14,324 nt of DNA from Campylobacter sp. (GTDB taxonomy: Bacteria > Campylobacterota > Campylobacteria > Campylobacterales > Campylobacteraceae). The position numbers and the translations under genes are program-made. The stretch covers positions 1 through 14,324 of the forward strand of contig JAGAZK010000056.1 in assembly GCA_017940085.1 (NCBI GenBank), in the 5' to 3' direction. The notes beneath the pieces are model-generated. The model made no database searches, had not been told where the DNA came from, and saw nothing but the letters and a program-made list of their open reading frames with translations. This document shows, one piece after another, positions 1 through 7,783 of this stretch (its first letter is position 1; every line of letters begins with the position of its first letter).

Positions 1-732
1 AATCCATGGCACATGAGCATAATTAAACACAGCAAATCTATCTGGGTCTAAATTTAATGCCATTTTAAGCGTATTTGAAAAGCTTTTTAAATCCTGATAA
101 GGAAGCCCATAAATAAGATCTGTATTTATGCTCTCAATACCATTATTTCTAGCTAAATTTACTGCATTTTGAGTAATCTCAAATGGCTGAATTCTGTGAA
201 TTTCTTTTTGAACTTTTTCATCAAAATCTTGCACACCAAAGCTAATTCTATTAAAGCCGTATTGTTTAAAAACAGCCATTTGTTCGTCATTAAAAAATCT
301 TGGATCAATCTCACAGCTAATTTCTGCATCATTAGCAAAATTTTTAAAATACGAATAAATTGTTTTTATGATTTGCTCAAGTTGTTTAGCACTCAAAAAT
401 GTGGGTGTCCCACCGCCAAAATGCATTTGCACGACTTGTCTATTTGTATCTACAACACTACTTAAAATCTCAATTTCTTTCTTTAAATAATCAATATATC
501 GGTCCATTTTTTCAGTTTTTGCAGTATAAATTACATTACAACCACAAAAATAACAAGCACTTCTACAAAATGGCAAATGAAAATACAAAGAAAGTGGTTT
601 TGAGCCAGATTTTAGACGAGAAACATAATCATCATAGCCAAAACTTTCACTAAACTCAAGTGCAGTCGGATAGCTAGTATATCTAGGACCGGGCTTAGAA
701 TATTTTACAAAAGCTTCAAAATCAATCATCAT
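1..732 (-). CDS. hemN: Oxygen-independent coproporphyrinogen III oxidase HemN, N-terminal part (runs off left edge)
   Basis: This radical-SAM enzyme decarboxylates coproporphyrinogen III to protoporphyrinogen IX without oxygen. The frame is open from the ATG at 730-732 to the window edge, giving 244 codons, roughly half of a HemN. The N-terminal region reads YSKPGPRYTSYPTALEFSE, a HemN signature. The radical-SAM cluster motif CRSACYFC has its cysteines at residues 56, 60 and 63, followed by GCNVIYT. The glycine-rich motif HFGGGTPTFL comes next, and the visible end reads DPDRFAVFNYAHVPW, also typical of HemN. Two ATG codons are in tandem (730-732 and 727-729); I took the first, but either is possible. 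The start overlaps the end of the upstream UPF0763 gene by about 11 bases, so translation is probably coupled. It is the last visible gene of the hemB-argF-UPF0763-hemN operon. The C-terminal part is not in the window. Confidence 0.95.
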   Translation of the reverse strand, partial: MMIDFEAFVKYSKPGPRYTSYPTALEFSESFGYDDYVSRLKSGSKPLSLYFHLPFCRSACYFCGCNVIYTAKTEKMDRYIDYLKKEIEILSSVVDTNRQVVQMHFGGGTPTFLSAKQLEQIIKTIYSYFKNFANDAEISCEIDPRFFNDEQMAVFKQYGFNRISFGVQDFDEKVQKEIHRIQPFEITQNAVNLARNNGIESINTDLIYGLPYQDLKSFSNTLKMALNLDPDRFAVFNYAHVPWI

Positions 733-1222
733 TTTCTCTTTGCATTTCAACTAAATTTGACAAATCTACGAATAAATTTGGGTGTTCTCTTTTGATTTTT
801 TCTATGATTTTATCAAGATCTGGCTCTTTTACAAATTTTTGCTTACTTAATTCGTCCATTGCCACACGCCAAACATCGCCAAAATCTACTGGAAAATGTT
901 GCCAAATAGATCGCTCTAATTTTAGCTCAAAACTTTCTCTTTGTGCGTTTTTAAGCATTTTTAGCACTATATCAAAAATCTCAGCTGGCATAAAAACATA
1001 AGGCTCTTCGTTTTTAATAGCAAACCACGGTGTTTTATAGTTTAGAGATCCATTTTTTATGCGAATCCTAAGCTCATTTTGATTAATTTCTTCTATATCA
1101 AATAAAATTTTATCTTTTTCTTTGACACCAAGAGTATTGCTCAAAGTTTCAATCAACTTAAGGCTGTTTATCAATTTGTCATTTATACAAGAAGTGTTTT
1201 TTTGCTCTAATTCTTTACTCAT
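722..1222 (-). CDS. UPF0763 (DUF2603) family protein of unknown function
   Basis: A 166-residue soluble protein without signal peptide or membrane segments; it is rich in charged residues and probably mostly helical. It matches my memory of the UPF0763/DUF2603 family, which is found in Campylobacter and relatives and has no assigned function. Recognisable stretches are [20 protein letters not shown] (about residues 63-82) and [20 protein letters not shown] (about 105-124). The ATG overlaps the end of argF by 8 bases (ATGAGTAA), and its stop overlaps the hemN start, so it is translated as part of this operon. Position between argF and hemN appears conserved in C. jejuni, as I recall. I cannot assign a reaction; a link to heme or arginine metabolism is only suggested by the neighbourhood. 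Confidence 0.85.
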   Translation of the reverse strand: MSKELEQKNTSCINDKLINSLKLIETLSNTLGVKEKDKILFDIEEINQNELRIRIKNGSLNYKTPWFAIKNEEPYVFMPAEIFDIVLKMLKNAQRESFELKLERSIWQHFPVDFGDVWRVAMDELSKQKFVKEPDLDKIIEKIKREHPNLFVDLSNLVEMQRENDD

Positions 1223-2144
1223 TTCTTTTCCTATCGCACCATACCATTACAGCTTTTTGAGCATGAAGTCTATTTTCTGCTTCACTAAAAATCTCATTTG
1301 CATGATCTTCAAAAACTTCTTCGCTCACTTCATGATCTCTATAAGCTGGCAAACAATGCAAAAATATAGCATTTGGCTTTGCTAATTTCATCATATCACT
1401 ATCTACGCAAAATCCTTTAAAATCATTTATTCTTTTGGCTTTTTCGTCTTCTTGACCCATTGAAATCCAAGTATCAGTAGTAACGACATCTGCGTCTTTG
1501 ATAGCTATTTTTGGATCTAAACTAAAAGAAATTTTAGCTCCACTTTGTTTAGCATTTTGCATAGCAATTGCGACTATATTTGAGTTTGGCTCATATCCTT
1601 TTGGCGTAGCTATACTTAACTCAAAACCAATTTTACTAGCAGCCATTAGCCAAGAATGTGTCATGTTGTTGCCATCGCCTATATAAGCGACTTTCATTTC
1701 ATTTAAATTTAATCCAAATTCAACCAAAGTAAGTAAATCTGCCATTAATTGAACAGGGTGAAAATCATCACTTAGTCCGTTTATCACTGGCACACCGCTA
1801 AATTTAGCAAGTTCTTCTAAATCACTTTGTTTATAAACTCTAGCCATTATCATATCAACCATTCGCCCAAGCACTCTAGCTGTATCTTTGACAGGCTCTC
1901 CACGACCAAGTTGAATATCTTTGGAGCTCAAAAACAAAGCTTTTCCGCCAAGTTGATGCATACCTACATCAAAACTCACTCTTGTTCTAGTTGAGCTTTT
2001 TTCAAAAATCATAGCTAAAGTTTGCTCATGAAGATAAGGCGTGTAAATATGCTTTTTGGCATCTTTTTTGATTTGAATAGCAAGGTCTAAAATATCAAAA
2101 ATTTCATCTTTACTAAGATCGTTTAAAGTAAGAAAATGTCGCAT
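1215..2144 (-). CDS. argF: Ornithine carbamoyltransferase
   Basis: Transfers the carbamoyl group of carbamoyl phosphate to ornithine, giving citrulline in arginine synthesis; a cytosolic trimer in its family. The 309-residue length is normal. The carbamoyl-phosphate loop KSSTRTR ends at residue 55, [11 protein letters not shown] begins at residue 129, the ornithine-side DTWISMG motif is at 224-230 and the HCLPAYR motif with the catalytic Cys at 263-269. These distinguish it from aspartate carbamoyltransferase. The ATG lies one base after the hemB stop codon; its ribosome-binding site AAGGGG is inside the last codons of hemB. The stop overlaps the next gene, so the order hemB-argF-UPF0763-hemN looks like one transcript. 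I see no arginine-operator-like site at the promoter. Confidence 0.97.
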   Translation of the reverse strand: MRHFLTLNDLSKDEIFDILDLAIQIKKDAKKHIYTPYLHEQTLAMIFEKSSTRTRVSFDVGMHQLGGKALFLSSKDIQLGRGEPVKDTARVLGRMVDMIMARVYKQSDLEELAKFSGVPVINGLSDDFHPVQLMADLLTLVEFGLNLNEMKVAYIGDGNNMTHSWLMAASKIGFELSIATPKGYEPNSNIVAIAMQNAKQSGAKISFSLDPKIAIKDADVVTTDTWISMGQEDEKAKRINDFKGFCVDSDMMKLAKPNAIFLHCLPAYRDHEVSEEVFEDHANEIFSEAENRLHAQKAVMVWCDRKRNE

Positions 2145-2145
2145 T

Positions 2146-3117
2146 TTAGCCCCTTAAAATTTGTGCGGCTTCTTTTGCATGATATGAAATTATCATATCT
2201 GCTCCGGCTCGCTTTATGCTAATTAGAGTTTCCATCATAACTCTTTCATAATCAATCACTCCAAGCTTTTTTCCAGCTTGTAAAAGGGCGTATTCGCCAC
2301 TAACATTATAAGCACAAAGTGGCAAAAGCGTGTTGTTTCTAATTTCTCGCAAAATATCTAAATACGCCAAAGCTGGTTTGACCATCAAAATATCAGCTCC
2401 TTGCGCTTCGTCTTGCATACTCTCATTTATCGCTTCTAAACGGTTTGCTGGATCCATTTGATAGCTTTTTCTATCTCCAAAACTAGGAGCAGATTCTGCT
2501 ACATCGCGAAACGGTCCATAATAAGCAGAAGCAAATTTAGTCGAATACGCCATTATTGGCAAATTTGCAAAACCTTCGCTATCAAGTGCATTTCTCAAGG
2601 TATAAATAATGCCATCCATCATACCGCTTGGCGCTATCATATCAGCACCGCTTTTAGCATGAATTATAGCTTGTTTGGCTGAAATTTCAAGCGTAGCATC
2701 ATTATCCACACTCCCACAACTCAAATCCAAAATCCCACAATGTCCGTGATCTGTATATTCGCAAAAACAAAGATCAGTAATCACGACTAAATTTGGAAAT
2801 TTGTCTTTTATAGCTTTGACCCCGTTTGCTATTAGTCCGTTTTCGTTTAGAGCGTCTGAGCCAACACTATCTTTAATGTCTGGAATACCAAATAAAATAA
2901 TTGATTTTATACCCAAATTTACTACTTCTTGGCATTCTTTTAAGATCTCATCAATACTCATTTGAAAGACACCCGGCATTGATGAAATTTCCTTTTTTAT
3001 ACCATTTCCACAAACCACAAAAAGCGGATATATAAAATCATCAGTTTTTAAGTGTGTTTCACGCACCAAATCTCTAATATTTGAATTAATTCTTAATCTT
3101 CTTAGTCTAGCAAACAT
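2146..3117 (-). CDS. hemB: Delta-aminolevulinic acid dehydratase (porphobilinogen synthase)
   Basis: Condenses two 5-aminolevulinate molecules into porphobilinogen, an early step of tetrapyrrole synthesis. The protein has 323 residues, the usual length. Two Schiff-base lysines are in recognisable context: K194 in [17 protein letters not shown] and K247 in [13 protein letters not shown] cysteine-rich metal site is visible as C117, C119 and C127 in [15 protein letters not shown], so this is probably a zinc-using rather than purely magnesium-using enzyme. The stretch [20 protein letters not shown] is diagnostic of HemB. It is the first gene of the minus-strand operon, with a good ribosome-binding site AAGGAG at 3123-3128 and a near-perfect -10 box upstream. 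Confidence 0.97.
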   Translation of the reverse strand: MFARLRRLRINSNIRDLVRETHLKTDDFIYPLFVVCGNGIKKEISSMPGVFQMSIDEILKECQEVVNLGIKSIILFGIPDIKDSVGSDALNENGLIANGVKAIKDKFPNLVVITDLCFCEYTDHGHCGILDLSCGSVDNDATLEISAKQAIIHAKSGADMIAPSGMMDGIIYTLRNALDSEGFANLPIMAYSTKFASAYYGPFRDVAESAPSFGDRKSYQMDPANRLEAINESMQDEAQGADILMVKPALAYLDILREIRNNTLLPLCAYNVSGEYALLQAGKKLGVIDYERVMMETLISIKRAGADMIISYHAKEAAQILRG

Positions 3118-3140
3118 TTTGACTCCTTAAAAAGATAGAT

Positions 3141-3148
3141 ATTATAGC
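3141..3148 (-). promoter_or_regulatory. -10 promoter box of the hemB operon
   Basis: Read on the minus strand this is GCTATAAT, a perfect -10 hexamer with the upstream G that Campylobacter promoters favour. It ends 23 bases before the hemB ATG, leaving a short leader that contains the AAGGAG ribosome-binding site. No -35 box is visible, as is usual for this genus; the DNA further upstream is AT-rich. Confidence 0.7.
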
Positions 3149-3223
3149 ATTTTTGGATAAAAGTAAATTTATATATGGCAAATTTATCGTTTTAATATAG
3201 AGAATAATATTAAAAAAATAAAT

Positions 3224-3916
3224 TTATTGTCTTTCGTTCAAGTCCCAATTTATTGGTGAAATTTGATTATTTTTTAAATATTCATTGCATTTGCTAAAGT
3301 GTTTGCAACCAAAAAATGCTCCTCTAGCAAGTGGGCTTGGGTGAGCAGCCATTAAAACTAAATGTTTTTTAAAATCAATCAAATTTGCTTTTGATTTTGC
3401 ATAATTTCCCCACAACATAAAGACTAAATTTGATTTTTTTTCGCTCAAAATCCTAATCACAGCGTCCGTAAAGGTCTGCCAGCCAAAATTTGAATGCGAA
3501 TTTGCCACACCTGCATTTACGCTCAAAGTTGCATTTAAAAGCAACACTCCTTGCCTTGCCCAAAAGCTCAAATCACCGCTATTTGGCTCTTTGATACCCA
3601 AATCATCAGCTATCTCTTTATAAATATTTACTAGACTTGGTGGAATTTTAATACCATTTGGCACAGAAAAACTAAGTCCCATTGCTTGACCAGCCCCATG
3701 ATACGGATCTTGACCCAATATCACGACTTTGACTTTATCAAATGGAGTTAGGTTAAAAGCGTTAAATATTAAATTGCCAGGCGGATAAACTTTGTTTTTT
3801 GAAAGAGCGTGAAGTAAATTTTGTTTGATTTGCAAAAAATAAGGACTAAGAAACTCATTTTTAAGAGCTTCTTTCCAGCCTTGTTCAATTTTGATTTTGT
3901 CTAAATCTATTTGCAA
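3224..3916 (-). CDS. ung: Uracil-DNA glycosylase, family 1
   Basis: Removes uracil from DNA as the first step of base-excision repair. The 230-residue protein has the water-activating motif GQDPYH at 68-73 (catalytic Asp 70), the following GAGQAMGLSFSVP, the uracil-binding region LLLNATLSV, and the DNA-intercalation loop AAHPSPLARGAFFGCKHFS, beginning at residue 190, with His 192. The start codon is TTG (complement of 3914-3916), not ATG; no in-frame ATG precedes the conserved core, and KIKIEQGWKEALKNEF fits the family N-terminus. The ribosome-binding site would be AAAGGTGG about 6 bases upstream. This site and the start sit in or beside a perfect hairpin between rplT and ung, so expression is likely low or structure-controlled. 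It follows rplT in the same direction after 49 bases. Confidence 0.94.
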   Translation of the reverse strand: MQIDLDKIKIEQGWKEALKNEFLSPYFLQIKQNLLHALSKNKVYPPGNLIFNAFNLTPFDKVKVVILGQDPYHGAGQAMGLSFSVPNGIKIPPSLVNIYKEIADDLGIKEPNSGDLSFWARQGVLLLNATLSVNAGVANSHSNFGWQTFTDAVIRILSEKKSNLVFMLWGNYAKSKANLIDFKKHLVLMAAHPSPLARGAFFGCKHFSKCNEYLKNNQISPINWDLNERQ

Positions 3917-3945
3917 ACAAAACCACCTTTTAATGTGGTTTTGTT
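3916..3945 (-). terminator. Hairpin after rplT, probable terminator overlapping the ung start region
   Basis: An 11-bp perfect inverted repeat (AACAAAACCAC at 3916-3926 with GTGGTTTTGTT at 3935-3945) closes an 8-base loop. It begins 20 bases after the rplT stop. Read on the minus strand, the 3' arm GTGGTTTTGTTTG is U-rich, as in an intrinsic terminator, but there is no pure U run. The loop and 3' arm include the ung ribosome-binding site AAAGGTGG, and the TTG start is at the foot of the stem. It could therefore be a terminator, a translational lock on ung, or both. Confidence 0.55.
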
Positions 3946-3965
3946 GCTATTTTGGATTTGTGCAA

Positions 3966-4319
3966 TTAAAGAGCCTTTTTAGCTTCGCTAACTATTTTTG
4001 CAAAAGCTTCAGGATCGTTCATCGCTAAATTTGCCAAAACTTTTCTGTCAAGTGCGATATTTGCTTTTTTCAAAGCATTCATAAATTTAGAATAACTAAT
4101 ATCATTTAGTCTGCAAGCAGCATTTATTCTAATAATCCAAAGTCTTCTGAAATCGCGTTTTTTAGCTTTGCGATCGCGGAAAGCATAAACTAAACTTCTT
4201 TCTAATTGTTCTTTTGCTTTTCTAAAGTGCTTATGTCTAGCACTAAAAAAGCCTCTTGCTAGTTTTAGAACTTTTTTGTGGCGTCTTCTGCGAACTACGC
4301 CTGTTTTAACTCTTGCCAT
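3966..4319 (-). CDS. rplT: 50S ribosomal protein L20
   Basis: The 117-residue basic protein binds 23S rRNA early in assembly of the large ribosomal subunit. The start [20 protein letters not shown] and the region [19 protein letters not shown] are characteristic of L20, and the length is standard. The ribosome-binding site AAAAGGA lies just upstream of the ATG. rpmI is immediately upstream, the usual bacterial pair. In many bacteria L20 represses this pair by binding the mRNA; here the 91-base rpmI-rplT gap contains a small hairpin (4361-4383) but I cannot show that it mimics the rRNA site. The translation-factor gene infC, often next to this pair in other bacteria, is not present here. Confidence 0.97.
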   Translation of the reverse strand: MARVKTGVVRRRRHKKVLKLARGFFSARHKHFRKAKEQLERSLVYAFRDRKAKKRDFRRLWIIRINAACRLNDISYSKFMNALKKANIALDRKVLANLAMNDPEAFAKIVSEAKKAL

Positions 4320-4360
4320 AATTTTTCCTTTTAAATTTGGCGTCCAGATTTGGAACTTTT

Positions 4361-4383
4361 CCTAAAATTCCCGTAAATTTAGG
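4361..4383 (-). other. Small hairpin in the rpmI-rplT gap
   Basis: CCTAAA (4361-4366) pairs with TTTAGG (4378-4383), continued inward by two more pairs after one mismatch, closing on a short loop. It lies 41 bases before the rplT ATG on the minus strand. It is a candidate mRNA structure for ribosomal-protein feedback but is short and AT-rich, so it may be chance. Confidence 0.3.
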
Positions 4384-4410
4384 AGGTTTGAATGACTTTT
4401 TGTCAAAAAC

Positions 4411-4602
4411 TTATTTGCAAAGCATTTTTCTGACAGCTTTTTCGTTTGTGCTATCTACAAAATGCGGTCCTCTTAGATCTCTTTTGCGTGTGCTAGACAT
4501 TTTTGTCAAAATGTGGCTTCTAAAAGCTGAGCCTCTTTTGATCTTATTCTTGCCTATTTTAAAGCGTTTTGCCGCACCGCGAACAGACTTCATTTTTGGC
4601 AT
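4411..4602 (-). CDS. rpmI: 50S ribosomal protein L35
   Basis: A 63-residue very basic ribosomal protein of the large subunit. The N-terminus [16 protein letters not shown] and the later [20 protein letters not shown] identify L35; the length is normal. It begins the rpmI-rplT pair on the minus strand. The ribosome-binding site AAAGGA (4608-4613) is well placed, and a TATAAT box is 33 bases upstream of the ATG. The promoter region is shared, divergently, with glmM. Confidence 0.96.
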   Translation of the reverse strand: MPKMKSVRGAAKRFKIGKNKIKRGSAFRSHILTKMSSTRKRDLRGPHFVDSTNEKAVRKMLCK

Positions 4603-4635
4603 AACAATCCTTTAAAATTGAAAAAATGAGAAGCG

Positions 4636-4641
4636 ATTATA
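4636..4641 (-). promoter_or_regulatory. -10 promoter box of rpmI-rplT
   Basis: Perfect TATAAT on the minus strand, 33 bases before the rpmI ATG. No -35 box is seen, only T- and A-rich DNA upstream. Confidence 0.6.
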
Positions 4642-4698
4642 TAAAAAACTTGATAAAACTAAGATAAATTTCAGTAAATTTTTTTACCAATCCAAATT

Positions 4699-4714
4699 TG
4701 ATTAAATTTAATCA
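4699..4714. other. 16-base perfect palindrome in the rpmI/glmM divergent promoter region
   Basis: TGATTAAATTTAATCA reads the same on both strands and overlaps an exact CAAATTTG (4693-4700). It lies between the two divergent -10 boxes, 24 bases upstream of the glmM box. It resembles words repeated in other intergenic regions of this window, so it may be either a protein-binding site or part of a genome-wide base-composition habit. Confidence 0.4.
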
Positions 4715-4737
4715 TCAATTTTTAATCTCTTTTTGGC

Positions 4738-4743
4738 TAAAAT
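4738..4743 (+). promoter_or_regulatory. Candidate -10 promoter box of the glmM operon
   Basis: TAAAAT preceded by GGC, 28 bases before the glmM ATG, with T-rich stretches upstream (TTTTTAATCTCTTTTTGG), the pattern seen in Campylobacter promoters. The ribosome-binding site is a modest AAGAGG. Confidence 0.5.
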
Positions 4744-4771
4744 TACGCAATTTTTTATGTAAGAGGCGAAA

Positions 4772-6109
4772 ATGAAGCTTTTTGGCACTGATGGCGTAAG
4801 AGGAATGGCTGGAGAAAAATTAAATGCAATGCTTGCTATGCGTTTAGCAATGGCAGCTGGGATTTATTTTAGCAAACATAGTATCACTAAGACAATCTTA
4901 GTCGGCAAAGATACAAGAAAAAGTGGCTATATGATAGAAAATGCTATTGTTACAGGGCTTACAGCAGTCGGCTATAATGTCTTGCAAATCGGTCCGATGC
5001 CAACTCCAGCAGTGGCGTTTTTGACAGAAGATATGCGTTGTGATTGTGGGATTATGATAAGTGCTAGTCATAATCCATTTTTTGATAATGGAATTAAATT
5101 TTTTGATAGTTTTGGCAATAAACTAAGCGTTGAAGCAGAAAAAGCTATAGAAGATATTTATTTTGATGACAACCAAATAAATGAAGCCCAAGTTACTGGA
5201 TTTGAGATTGGAAGATCTAAAAGAATTGACGATGTTATCGGTAGATACATCGTGCATATCAAAAACAGCTTCCCACACAATCTCACCCTCAAAGGACTTA
5301 GAATAGTCTTAGATGTCTCAAATGGCGCTGCTTACAAAGTCGCTCCTACGATTTTTAGTGAGCTTGGAGCTGAACTAATCGTGCTAAGCGATGAACCAAA
5401 TGGTGCTAATATTAACGAAAATTGCGGTGCATTACACCCAGAAAATTTAGCCAAAGAAGTAAAGCATTTAAGAGCAGATATTGGATTTGCTTTTGACGGA
5501 GATGCTGATAGGCTTGTGGTTGTAGATGAAAAAGGCGAAGTTGTTCATGGAGATGCGTTAATTGGTATTTTAACAGCATTTTTGGACGAACAAAAAATGC
5601 TAGAAAAAAAAGCTATAGTAGCCACTGTGATGAGTAATGCGGCTTTAGATGATTTTTTGGCAAAGCGAAAAATAAAAATTATCAGATCTGCTGTTGGGGA
5701 TAAATTTGTGCTTGAAAAAATGAAAGAAAATGGAATAAATTTTGGTGGTGAGCAAAGCGGACACATAATATTTAGCGATTTTGCCAAAACTGGAGATGGG
5801 CTAGTTTCAGCACTCCAACTTGGTGCTTGTTTATTAACAAGTGGCAAAAAAGCAAGTGAATTATTTAAAGCTATCAAACCGTATCCGCAAATTTTGGCAA
5901 ATTTAAAAATAAGTGAGAAAAAATCACTTGATAGTCTAAAAGGACTAAAAGAATTAGAAGATGAGCTTAAAAATCTTGGGATTAGATCGCTATTTCGCTA
6001 TTCAGGCACAGAAAATTTACTTAGACTTTTATTAGAGGGTAAAGATAAAAATTTAGTAAATAAAAAAATGAAAGAAGTAAAGGAATTTTTTGAAAAGGCT
6101 CTTGGATGA
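4772..6109 (+). CDS. glmM: Phosphoglucosamine mutase
   Basis: Interconverts glucosamine-6-phosphate and glucosamine-1-phosphate on the way to UDP-GlcNAc, the precursor of peptidoglycan and lipid A sugars. The 445-residue length and all four domain signatures are present: the start [11 protein letters not shown], the active-site loop [12 protein letters not shown] with the phosphoserine expected at S99, the metal loop DGDADR at 242-247, the sugar-binding GGEQSGH with Glu 327, and the phosphate-binding RYSGTE at 409-414. The GTDGVRG start and SASHNP loop are of GlmM rather than PGM/PMM type. The activity needs phosphorylation of the serine. The stop codon overlaps the lspA start (ATGA), so the two are co-translated. 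It heads the plus-strand operon. Confidence 0.97.
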   Translation: MKLFGTDGVRGMAGEKLNAMLAMRLAMAAGIYFSKHSITKTILVGKDTRKSGYMIENAIVTGLTAVGYNVLQIGPMPTPAVAFLTEDMRCDCGIMISASHNPFFDNGIKFFDSFGNKLSVEAEKAIEDIYFDDNQINEAQVTGFEIGRSKRIDDVIGRYIVHIKNSFPHNLTLKGLRIVLDVSNGAAYKVAPTIFSELGAELIVLSDEPNGANINENCGALHPENLAKEVKHLRADIGFAFDGDADRLVVVDEKGEVVHGDALIGILTAFLDEQKMLEKKAIVATVMSNAALDDFLAKRKIKIIRSAVGDKFVLEKMKENGINFGGEQSGHIIFSDFAKTGDGLVSALQLGACLLTSGKKASELFKAIKPYPQILANLKISEKKSLDSLKGLKELEDELKNLGIRSLFRYSGTENLLRLLLEGKDKNLVNKKMKEVKEFFEKALG

Positions 6110-6555
6110 ATAAAGCAATTTTAAAATTTTTGCTTTATTTTTGCTTGGTTTTTATAATAGATCAAATTATCAAATGGGTGTTTTTAAATGGATTTTCATA
6201 CAAAAGCTCATGGATTGATTTAGTGCTGACTTTTAATAAAGGCGTAGCATTTTCGATGTTTGCGTTTTTGGGAGAATATTTAAAAATAATCCAAATCATT
6301 TTAATGGCTTTGCTTTTTAGCTATTTGATGATAGAAAAAACATTATTTCGCTCGTATCCAATAGCTCTTGGGCTTATTTTTGGCGGTGGTGCTTCAAATG
6401 TTTTGGATAGATTTATTCATGGCGGAGTTGTGGATTATGTGTTTTGGCATAAGTGGTTTGAATTTGCTGTATTTAACTTCGCTGATGTGATGATAGATTT
6501 GGGTGTGGTAATAATAATCTTACAAAGCCTAAATTTAATAAGGAAAAAACCATGA
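6106..6555 (+). CDS. lspA: Lipoprotein signal peptidase (signal peptidase II)
   Basis: Inner-membrane aspartyl protease that cleaves the signal peptide of lipid-modified prolipoproteins before the lipidated cysteine. The 149-residue protein has four hydrophobic segments and the family motifs IIDQIIKW near residue 18, [10 protein letters not shown] (43-52), [20 protein letters not shown] (93-112) and [12 protein letters not shown] (122-133). The two catalytic aspartates are expected to be D110 and D127. It overlaps glmM at its start by four bases and the following TM2 gene at its end by four bases (ATGA). It therefore has no separate promoter and depends on the glmM transcript. This glmM-lspA pairing is also what I remember from C. 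jejuni. Confidence 0.96.
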   Translation: MNKAILKFLLYFCLVFIIDQIIKWVFLNGFSYKSSWIDLVLTFNKGVAFSMFAFLGEYLKIIQIILMALLFSYLMIEKTLFRSYPIALGLIFGGGASNVLDRFIHGGVVDYVFWHKWFEFAVFNFADVMIDLGVVIIILQSLNLIRKKP

Positions 6556-6920
6556 AAAAAAGCATTTTTTTTGCATATCTTTGGTGGATTTTATTTGTGT
6601 TTATAGGCGGCGGAGTTCATAGAATTTATTGTGGTAGATTTTTTAGCGGTTTTTTACAAATTGTTTTGTATTGGCTTGGCATAGCATTAAAAATCGTTTT
6701 AATCGGATATGTTTTTTTAGGAATTTGGGCGATTTGGTGGCTAATTGATGCGTTTTTGACAGCTAAAATTGTAGAAGATTTTAATGCCGCCCAACAAGGC
6801 AAAATTTCACTCGAAGAAGAAGAAAAAATCAAAATCATTGAGAAATTTTACGAACTTTATAAAGAAGGCAAAATTACTCAAGACGAATACGAACAAAAGA
6901 AAAACGAAATCTTAAATTAA
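6552..6920 (+). CDS. TM2-domain membrane protein with C-terminal SHOCT-like segment
   Basis: A 122-residue membrane protein. Residues 1 to about 75 carry hydrophobic helices with the TM2-type pattern: a glycine-rich turn GGGVHRIYCGRFFSGFLQ (about 19-36), then a second hydrophobic stretch ending in WAIWWLIDAFL. The C-terminal 25 residues, EKFYELYKEGKITQDEYEQK, resemble a SHOCT segment, a short helical module often found at protein C-termini and thought to mediate oligomerisation or substrate contact. An acidic/charged linker (EEEEKIKIIE) joins the two. The function is unknown. It overlaps lspA by four bases and is followed nine bases later by hemJ, so it is an operon member. It appears to be inserted between lspA and hemJ compared with what I recall of C. 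jejuni. Confidence 0.8.
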   Translation: MKKSIFFAYLWWILFVFIGGGVHRIYCGRFFSGFLQIVLYWLGIALKIVLIGYVFLGIWAIWWLIDAFLTAKIVEDFNAAQQGKISLEEEEKIKIIEKFYELYKEGKITQDEYEQKKNEILN

Positions 6921-6929
6921 GGAGAATTT

Positions 6930-7406
6930 ATGGGTGCTGAGAATTATTTTTGGCTAATTAATATCTCACCAAATACATATTATTGGCTGAGATTTTGGCA
7001 TTTTATGGCTTTTATTTCTTGGATGGCTGTGTTGTTTTATCTGCCAAGACTTTTTGTTTATCACGCAGAAAATATAGACAACAAACATTATTGCGAAGTC
7101 GTCAAAATCCAAGAAAGAAAACTATTTCACGGGATTGGCTGGATTGCTATGATTGTTACGATCGGCACTGGTGTGGCGATTTGGCTTTTAGCAAAACCTG
7201 ATCTTATCAGGCTTGGATATTTTCATATTAAACTAACCTGTGCAGTGCTTTTGATAATTTATCATTTTAGTTTGTGGCATTATTTGAAGCAGTTTGCGGC
7301 TGATAATTGCTTTAAAAGTGGGAAATTTTTCCGTTTTTACAATGAAGTTCCGACAATTATTATGGCATTTATAGTTTATGCTATGATAGTCAAAGCAAAC
7401 TTCTAA
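6930..7406 (+). CDS. hemJ: Protoporphyrinogen IX oxidase HemJ (UPF0093 family)
   Basis: Membrane heme-biosynthesis enzyme that oxidises protoporphyrinogen IX to protoporphyrin IX, the step after HemN. The 158-residue length and four membrane helices fit HemJ. Diagnostic regions are LRFWHFMAFISWMAVLFYLP (20-39) with the conserved His 24, RLFVYHAE (40-47), GYFHIKLTCAVLLI with Lys 101, HYLKQFAAD, and the end SGKFFRFYNEVPTIIMAFIV. His and Lys residues in these helices are those associated with heme b binding in the family. The ribosome-binding site AAGGAG overlaps the end of the preceding gene. It is the last gene of the glmM operon, followed by a terminator-like hairpin. Annotation pipelines may call it 'CopD family' or 'UPF0093 protein'. 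Confidence 0.9.
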   Translation: MGAENYFWLINISPNTYYWLRFWHFMAFISWMAVLFYLPRLFVYHAENIDNKHYCEVVKIQERKLFHGIGWIAMIVTIGTGVAIWLLAKPDLIRLGYFHIKLTCAVLLIIYHFSLWHYLKQFAADNCFKSGKFFRFYNEVPTIIMAFIVYAMIVKANF

Positions 7407-7425
7407 ATTTATTCAAATTTACGCA

Positions 7426-7473
7426 AGAGCAAGGGTTTTTTAAGTTAAGTTTTAGTAAAATCCTAGCTCTTTT
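7426..7473 (+). terminator. Terminator-like hairpin between hemJ and tRNA-Val
   Basis: AGAGC (7426-7430) pairs with GCTCT (7466-7470). After one A-A mismatch eight more pairs follow (AGGGTTTT at 7432-7439 with AAAATCCT at 7457-7464, including one G-U). The 17-base loop is AT-rich and the stem is followed by TTT. This fits an intrinsic terminator for the glmM-hemJ operon, but it ends exactly where the tRNA begins and contains the tRNA's probable -10 box. Confidence 0.5.
7456..7461 (+). promoter_or_regulatory. Candidate -10 box of tRNA-Val
   Basis: TAAAAT preceded by AG, 12 bases before the first base of the mature tRNA. A transcript from here would start close to the mature 5' end. The box lies in the loop and 3' arm of the hairpin at 7426-7473. 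Confidence 0.4.
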
Positions 7474-7549
7474 GGTTCCGTAGCTCAGTTGGTAGAGCAT
7501 CACCTTGACATGGTGGGGGTCGTTGGTTCAAGTCCAATCGGAGCCACCA
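7474..7549 (+). tRNA. tRNA-Val (anticodon GAC), CCA encoded
   Basis: A complete 76-base cloverleaf. The acceptor stem GGTTCCG pairs with CGGAGCC (one T-G wobble). The D arm is GCTC/GAGC, and the anticodon arm TCACC-TTGACAT-GGTGG carries GAC at positions 34-36, which reads GTC and GTT valine codons. The variable loop is GGGTC and the T arm GTTGG-TTCAAGT-CCAAT. The discriminator base is A and the 3' CCA is encoded at 7547-7549. Confidence 0.97.
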
Positions 7550-7566
7550 TTTTGACCGCAAATCAA

Positions 7567-7664
7567 TTAAATTTAATCAAATTTATCACAAATTTTAGAC
7601 TCAAATTGATTAAATTTAAACTATACAAGTCCAAATTTGATGATTTTTTATGCAAATTTGGGCT
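7567..7664. repeat. Two AT-rich inverted repeats downstream of tRNA-Val
   Basis: First, TTAAATTTAATCAA (7567-7580) and its exact reverse complement (7606-7619), 25 bases apart. Second, AGTCCAAATTTG (7628-7639) pairs with CAAATTTGGGCT (7653-7664), 12 bp with one G-T, around a 13-base loop. The second could act as a weak terminator for the tRNA but has no T run after it. The rest of 7550-7783 shows no gene. Confidence 0.45.
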
Positions 7665-7783
7665 AGGTTCGCACTAAATCAAATTTATCACACACGCTAT
7701 AAAAGCAAATTTATTAATTTATGCTGTTAAAACGCAGTTTTAGGCTACAACCAAATTTAATTGCCCAAAAATTCAAACAAAAT

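Noticed and set aside
169..653. Two plus-strand frames opposite hemN
   Set aside because: They are antisense to a clear radical-SAM coding sequence and have low-complexity K/N/F/I composition with no recognisable domain.
7556..7664. CRISPR-like repeats after the tRNA
   Set aside because: The repeated AAATTTAATC words are inverted and unevenly spaced, with no unique spacers of constant length.
7489..7677. 62-codon frame starting inside tRNA-Val
   Set aside because: Its first third is the tRNA itself and the rest is AT-rich repeat DNA; a tRNA-derived frame is a well-known artefact.
7474..7700. tRNA-Val as an integration site for a genomic island
   Set aside because: No repeated copy of the tRNA 3' end, no integrase and no compositional change follow it in the window.
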